Below are positions 6,945-9,272 of a DNA stretch of 9,272 nt, one piece after another. The DNA is taken from assembly GCA_903904635.1 (NCBI GenBank), contig CAIVDH010000077.1:1-9272 (forward strand), in the 5' to 3' direction. The notes below the pieces were generated by a model. It was not told where the DNA came from, made no database searches, and worked only from the letters and a program-made list of their open reading frames with translations. The translations under genes were made by a program, and so were the position numbers. The stretch's first letter is position 1. Each line of letters begins with the position of its first letter. The DNA comes from an uncultured Burkholderiales bacterium (lineage in GTDB: Bacteria > Pseudomonadota > Gammaproteobacteria > Burkholderiales > Burkholderiaceae_D).

Positions 6945-7811
6945 CTAAGCAGTCACGCGCATTGAGTAATCGGTAGCCCGAATATCCTTGGTCAGGCTAC
7001 CGATAGAAATACGGTCTACGCCAGTCTCGGCAATAGCAAGTACGCTATCAGCGTTAATGCCACCTGAGGCTTCGAGCAATGCACGTCCTGCCGTTAAAGC
7101 AACAGCAGCACGCAGCAAGTCGTGATTAAAATTATCCAGCAGCACAGAGACCGCACCTGCATCTAATGCCTGTTGTAGCTCATCGAGATTTTCTACTTCT
7201 ATCTGAATGCTCACACCAGCATGAAGCGCCTGCGCTGCATGCAAAGCTGGCGCAATACCACCAGCAGCGGCAATATGATTTTCTTTGATAAGAATGCCAT
7301 CATAAAGCGCCAAACGCTGATTCTGCCCACCACCGACGCGCACCGCATATTTTTGCGCCAGCCGTAATCCCGGCAAAGTTTTACGCGTATCTAAAATCGA
7401 CGCACGCGTGCCTGCCACTAAATTCACATAACGACGCGTAGCTGTTGCTACACCCGACAACAACTGCAAAAAATTTAATGCAGACCGCTCAGCCGTGAGC
7501 AAAGCACGCGCCGGTGCTTTTATCGCGCAAACTTCCGCTCCAGATTGCATCAACTCGCCTTCTGCATATCGCCAGTCTATAACGATAGCCGCAGATAGCT
7601 GATGCATCACAGCCTCAAACCAGGGCGCACCGCAAAGCACGGCTTCTTCTCGCACAGTCACGCTGGCAGTAAGCATTTCTTGCTCAGGTACCAGCATCGC
7701 CGTCCAGTCGCCGCTGCCTATATCTTCCAGCAATGCGGCCTGCACATTCGCTTCAAACGCTGCAGCCAAGCCCGCATCAAAAGGCGCAAAGGGATTACGC
7801 AACGTACTCAT
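6945..7811 (-). CDS. nadC: Nicotinate-nucleotide pyrophosphorylase (quinolinate phosphoribosyltransferase, carboxylating)
   Basis: This 288-aa enzyme converts quinolinate and PRPP to nicotinate mononucleotide, CO2 and pyrophosphate, the step after NadA. Motifs in order are [20 protein letters not shown] (residues 104-123), [21 protein letters not shown] (141 on; Arg143, Lys144 bind quinolinate), [11 protein letters not shown] (170-180), IEVEN (204-208), LLDN (224-227), LEASGGI (246-252) and the C-terminal [10 protein letters not shown]. All are those of the type II PRTase fold, and the length is usual. The ATG at 7811 overlaps the nadA stop in an ATGA (7811-7808), with AGG of the nadA end 6 nt upstream, so translation is likely coupled. 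It is the last gene of the ABC-F-nadA-nadC cluster. No clear intrinsic terminator follows before convergent nadB. Confidence 0.97.
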   Translation of the reverse strand: MSTLRNPFAPFDAGLAAAFEANVQAALLEDIGSGDWTAMLVPEQEMLTASVTVREEAVLCGAPWFEAVMHQLSAAIVIDWRYAEGELMQSGAEVCAIKAPARALLTAERSALNFLQLLSGVATATRRYVNLVAGTRASILDTRKTLPGLRLAQKYAVRVGGGQNQRLALYDGILIKENHIAAAGGIAPALHAAQALHAGVSIQIEVENLDELQQALDAGAVSVLLDNFNHDLLRAAVALTAGRALLEASGGINADSVLAIAETGVDRISIGSLTKDIRATDYSMRVTA

Positions 7812-8938
7812 GCCGGGCCTATCCCTGAAAACAATGCCTGTTCAGCGGCGAGATCTGCGCCAGGGGCCACATTCGCTTTACGTGCAGCGGCAAATTGCAG
7901 CATACGGTCTATGCAGACCACTGCCTGCTTGGATATGGCAGGATCAACCTGAATTTGATTGGCGCCCGACTCAAGAACGTCAGCCAGATTTTGCAACGCA
8001 TTCATCGCCATCCATGGACAATGCGCGCAACTCTTGCAGGTGGCGCTATTGCCAGCAGTCGGCGCTTCGATGAAATGCTTAGTTGGCGCTGCCAGACGCA
8101 TCTTGTGCAAAATGCCATTATCAGTCGCAACAATAAATTCTTGCGCGTCCAGCGTTTGGGTAGCTGCGATCATCTGTGAAGTAGAGCCGACTACATCCGC
8201 CAAAGCAACCACAGAGGCTGGCGATTCCGGATGCACCAGCACCTTGGCATGCGGATGCTCACGCATCAACAGCTCAAGCTCCACGCTTTTGAATTCATCA
8301 TGCACCAGGCAGGATCCCTGCCAGAGCAGCATATCGGCGCCGGTTTGTTTTTGTATGTAGCCACCCAGATGCTTGTCCGGCGCCCACAATATTTTTTTAC
8401 CCTGCGCATGCAAATGCGCAACGATATCCAGACCTATCGATGAAGTCACCATCCAATCAGCACGCGCTTTAACAGCGGCGCTGGTATTGGCATAAACCAC
8501 CACCGTACGATCCGGATGAGCATCGCAAAAAGCGGCAAACTCATCTGCAGGACAACCCAAATCCAGCGAGCAAGTCGCATCCAGATCTGGCATCAAGACT
8601 GTTTTTTCAGGCGACAATATCTTCGCCGTCTCACCCATGAAACGCACACCAGCCACCACCAGCGTCTGCGCCGCATGGTCGCGGCCAAAGCGCGCCATCT
8701 CCAGCGAATCTGAAACACAGCCACCTGTTTCTTCAGCCAGATCCTGCAAATCAGCATCAACGTAATAATGCGCAACCAGCACCGCACCACGCTCTTTAAG
8801 CAAATGCCGGATGCGATCTTTCAATGCCGCTTTTTTATCGGCAGACAAAGCCTCAGGTACGCGTGCCCAAGCTGCTGCCATACAGCTCGTTCCTTCCGCT
8901 GCGGCAGGACGTTCAAATTCAATGGCCTTGATTGCCAT
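7808..8938 (-). CDS. nadA: Quinolinate synthase A ([4Fe-4S] enzyme)
   Basis: This 376-aa protein condenses iminoaspartate from NadB with dihydroxyacetone phosphate to form quinolinate. The [4Fe-4S] ligands are recognisable as Cys123 (CSLDLGCP), Cys210 (GSCLVHDEF) and Cys307 of the CxxCxxC motif [15 protein letters not shown] (301 on), as in the Escherichia coli type with its three-Cys C-terminal motif. [13 protein letters not shown] (56 on), [14 protein letters not shown] (149 on) and the VHPESP segment (235-240) complete the three-fold-repeat architecture. Length is normal for the long NadA subfamily. The cluster is oxygen sensitive. The start at 8938 lies 2 bp after the upstream ABC-F stop, and the end overlaps nadC, so nadA is probably the middle gene of one operon. 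No strong ribosome site is seen (AAGG 12 nt away), suggesting reinitiation from the upstream gene. Confidence 0.97.
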   Translation of the reverse strand: MAIKAIEFERPAAAEGTSCMAAAWARVPEALSADKKAALKDRIRHLLKERGAVLVAHYYVDADLQDLAEETGGCVSDSLEMARFGRDHAAQTLVVAGVRFMGETAKILSPEKTVLMPDLDATCSLDLGCPADEFAAFCDAHPDRTVVVYANTSAAVKARADWMVTSSIGLDIVAHLHAQGKKILWAPDKHLGGYIQKQTGADMLLWQGSCLVHDEFKSVELELLMREHPHAKVLVHPESPASVVALADVVGSTSQMIAATQTLDAQEFIVATDNGILHKMRLAAPTKHFIEAPTAGNSATCKSCAHCPWMAMNALQNLADVLESGANQIQVDPAISKQAVVCIDRMLQFAAARKANVAPGADLAAEQALFSGIGPA

Positions 8939-8940
8939 AA

Positions 8941-9272
8941 TTACTGTATGCCTTGCGAAGACAAATAATCTTCGTAGCTGCCCTGGAAATCAGTGATGCC
9001 ATCTTCTTTGATTTCTATGATGCGAGTAGCCAGCGAAGAAACGAATTCACGATCATGCGAAACAAAAATTAATGTGCCAGCGTATTTATCCAGCGCGATA
9101 TTAAGCGACTCGATCGACTCCATAGCCATATGATTAGTTGGCACATCCATCAGCATCACGTTATGGCGACCCAGCATCAGCGTGCCGTAAATCATGCGGC
9201 CTTTCTCTCCACCAGAAAGTACTTACACTGATTTTTTTACATCATCGCCAGAAAATAATAAACGCCCCAGAA
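8941..9272 (-). pseudogene. ABC-F family ATPase (YbiT-like), C-terminal part; nonsense codon and mutated Walker B
   Basis: This fragment of the second ATPase domain is read from the window edge on the minus strand. The frame begins LGRLLFSGDDVKKSV, meets TAA at 9225-9223, and continues [10 protein letters not shown] (signature). The Walker B/D-loop stretch reads [12 protein letters not shown], followed by [11 protein letters not shown] (H-loop) and a C-terminus ending [15 protein letters not shown] proteins are cytosolic, act on ribosomes and lack membrane domains. Family consensus has Lys before VLSGGE (AAA to TAA is one change) and MDEPTNH(L/M)DMES, so the catalytic Glu is Val (9144-9142) and the following Asp is Ala (9126-9124). 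GKLM reads as GTLM (9183-9181). The remaining 60 residues look normal. The product would be inactive, so this is a decaying copy or an error-prone contig end. It ends 2 bp before nadA, on the same strand. The YbiT-like call rests on the C-terminal pattern. Confidence 0.85.

Noticed and set aside
7602..8996. Plus-strand open frames opposite nadC and nadA
   Set aside because: They are antisense shadows of two genes with complete motif sets.

Overview
The window looks like chromosome of a betaproteobacterium of the Burkholderiales/Oxalobacteraceae type. This is inferred from the flavour of the TsaB, CspA, NadA/B/C and ABC-F proteins and the roughly even base composition; no rRNA or marker gene is present to settle it. 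Nothing mobile is visible: no IS, phage genes, CRISPR array or tRNA. I found no clearly new biological system. The unusual feature is that three genes in 9.3 kb carry apparently small lesions while the housekeeping genes between them look intact.

Layout, left to right. Bases 1-213 (minus) are the start of tsaB (tRNA t6A modification), cut by the window edge. Divergent from it is a 142-aa thioredoxin-fold protein (323-751, plus). A hairpin separates this from a convergent molybdopterin-binding oxidoreductase large subunit (784-3045, minus), which is split by one in-frame TAA that removes the active-site Glu. Divergent from that is a MarC-family membrane protein (3134-3751, plus), followed by a LysR regulator (3820-4737, plus) whose last ~34 codons are out of frame because of a T7 run. 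Two terminators lie between lysR and a convergent cold-shock protein gene (4816-5019, minus).

The right half is NAD biosynthesis. nadB (L-aspartate oxidase, 5315-6934, plus) sits behind a ~295-bp intergenic region with a consensus -35 box and short palindromes. It converges on nadC, which lies downstream of nadA on the minus strand (8938-6945) with an ATGA overlap. NadB oxidises aspartate to iminoaspartate, NadA condenses this with dihydroxyacetone phosphate to quinolinate, and NadC converts quinolinate to nicotinate mononucleotide, so the complete de novo branch is here. Two bases upstream of nadA ends an ABC-F ATPase gene (8941 to past the window end) that carries a nonsense codon and a replaced Walker B glutamate.

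The three damaged genes (oxidoreductase, lysR, ABC-F) can each be repaired, or nearly so, by single-base changes. Either this genome is decaying recently in accessory functions, or the sequence has local errors. The two explanations have to be separated with reads or a close relative.
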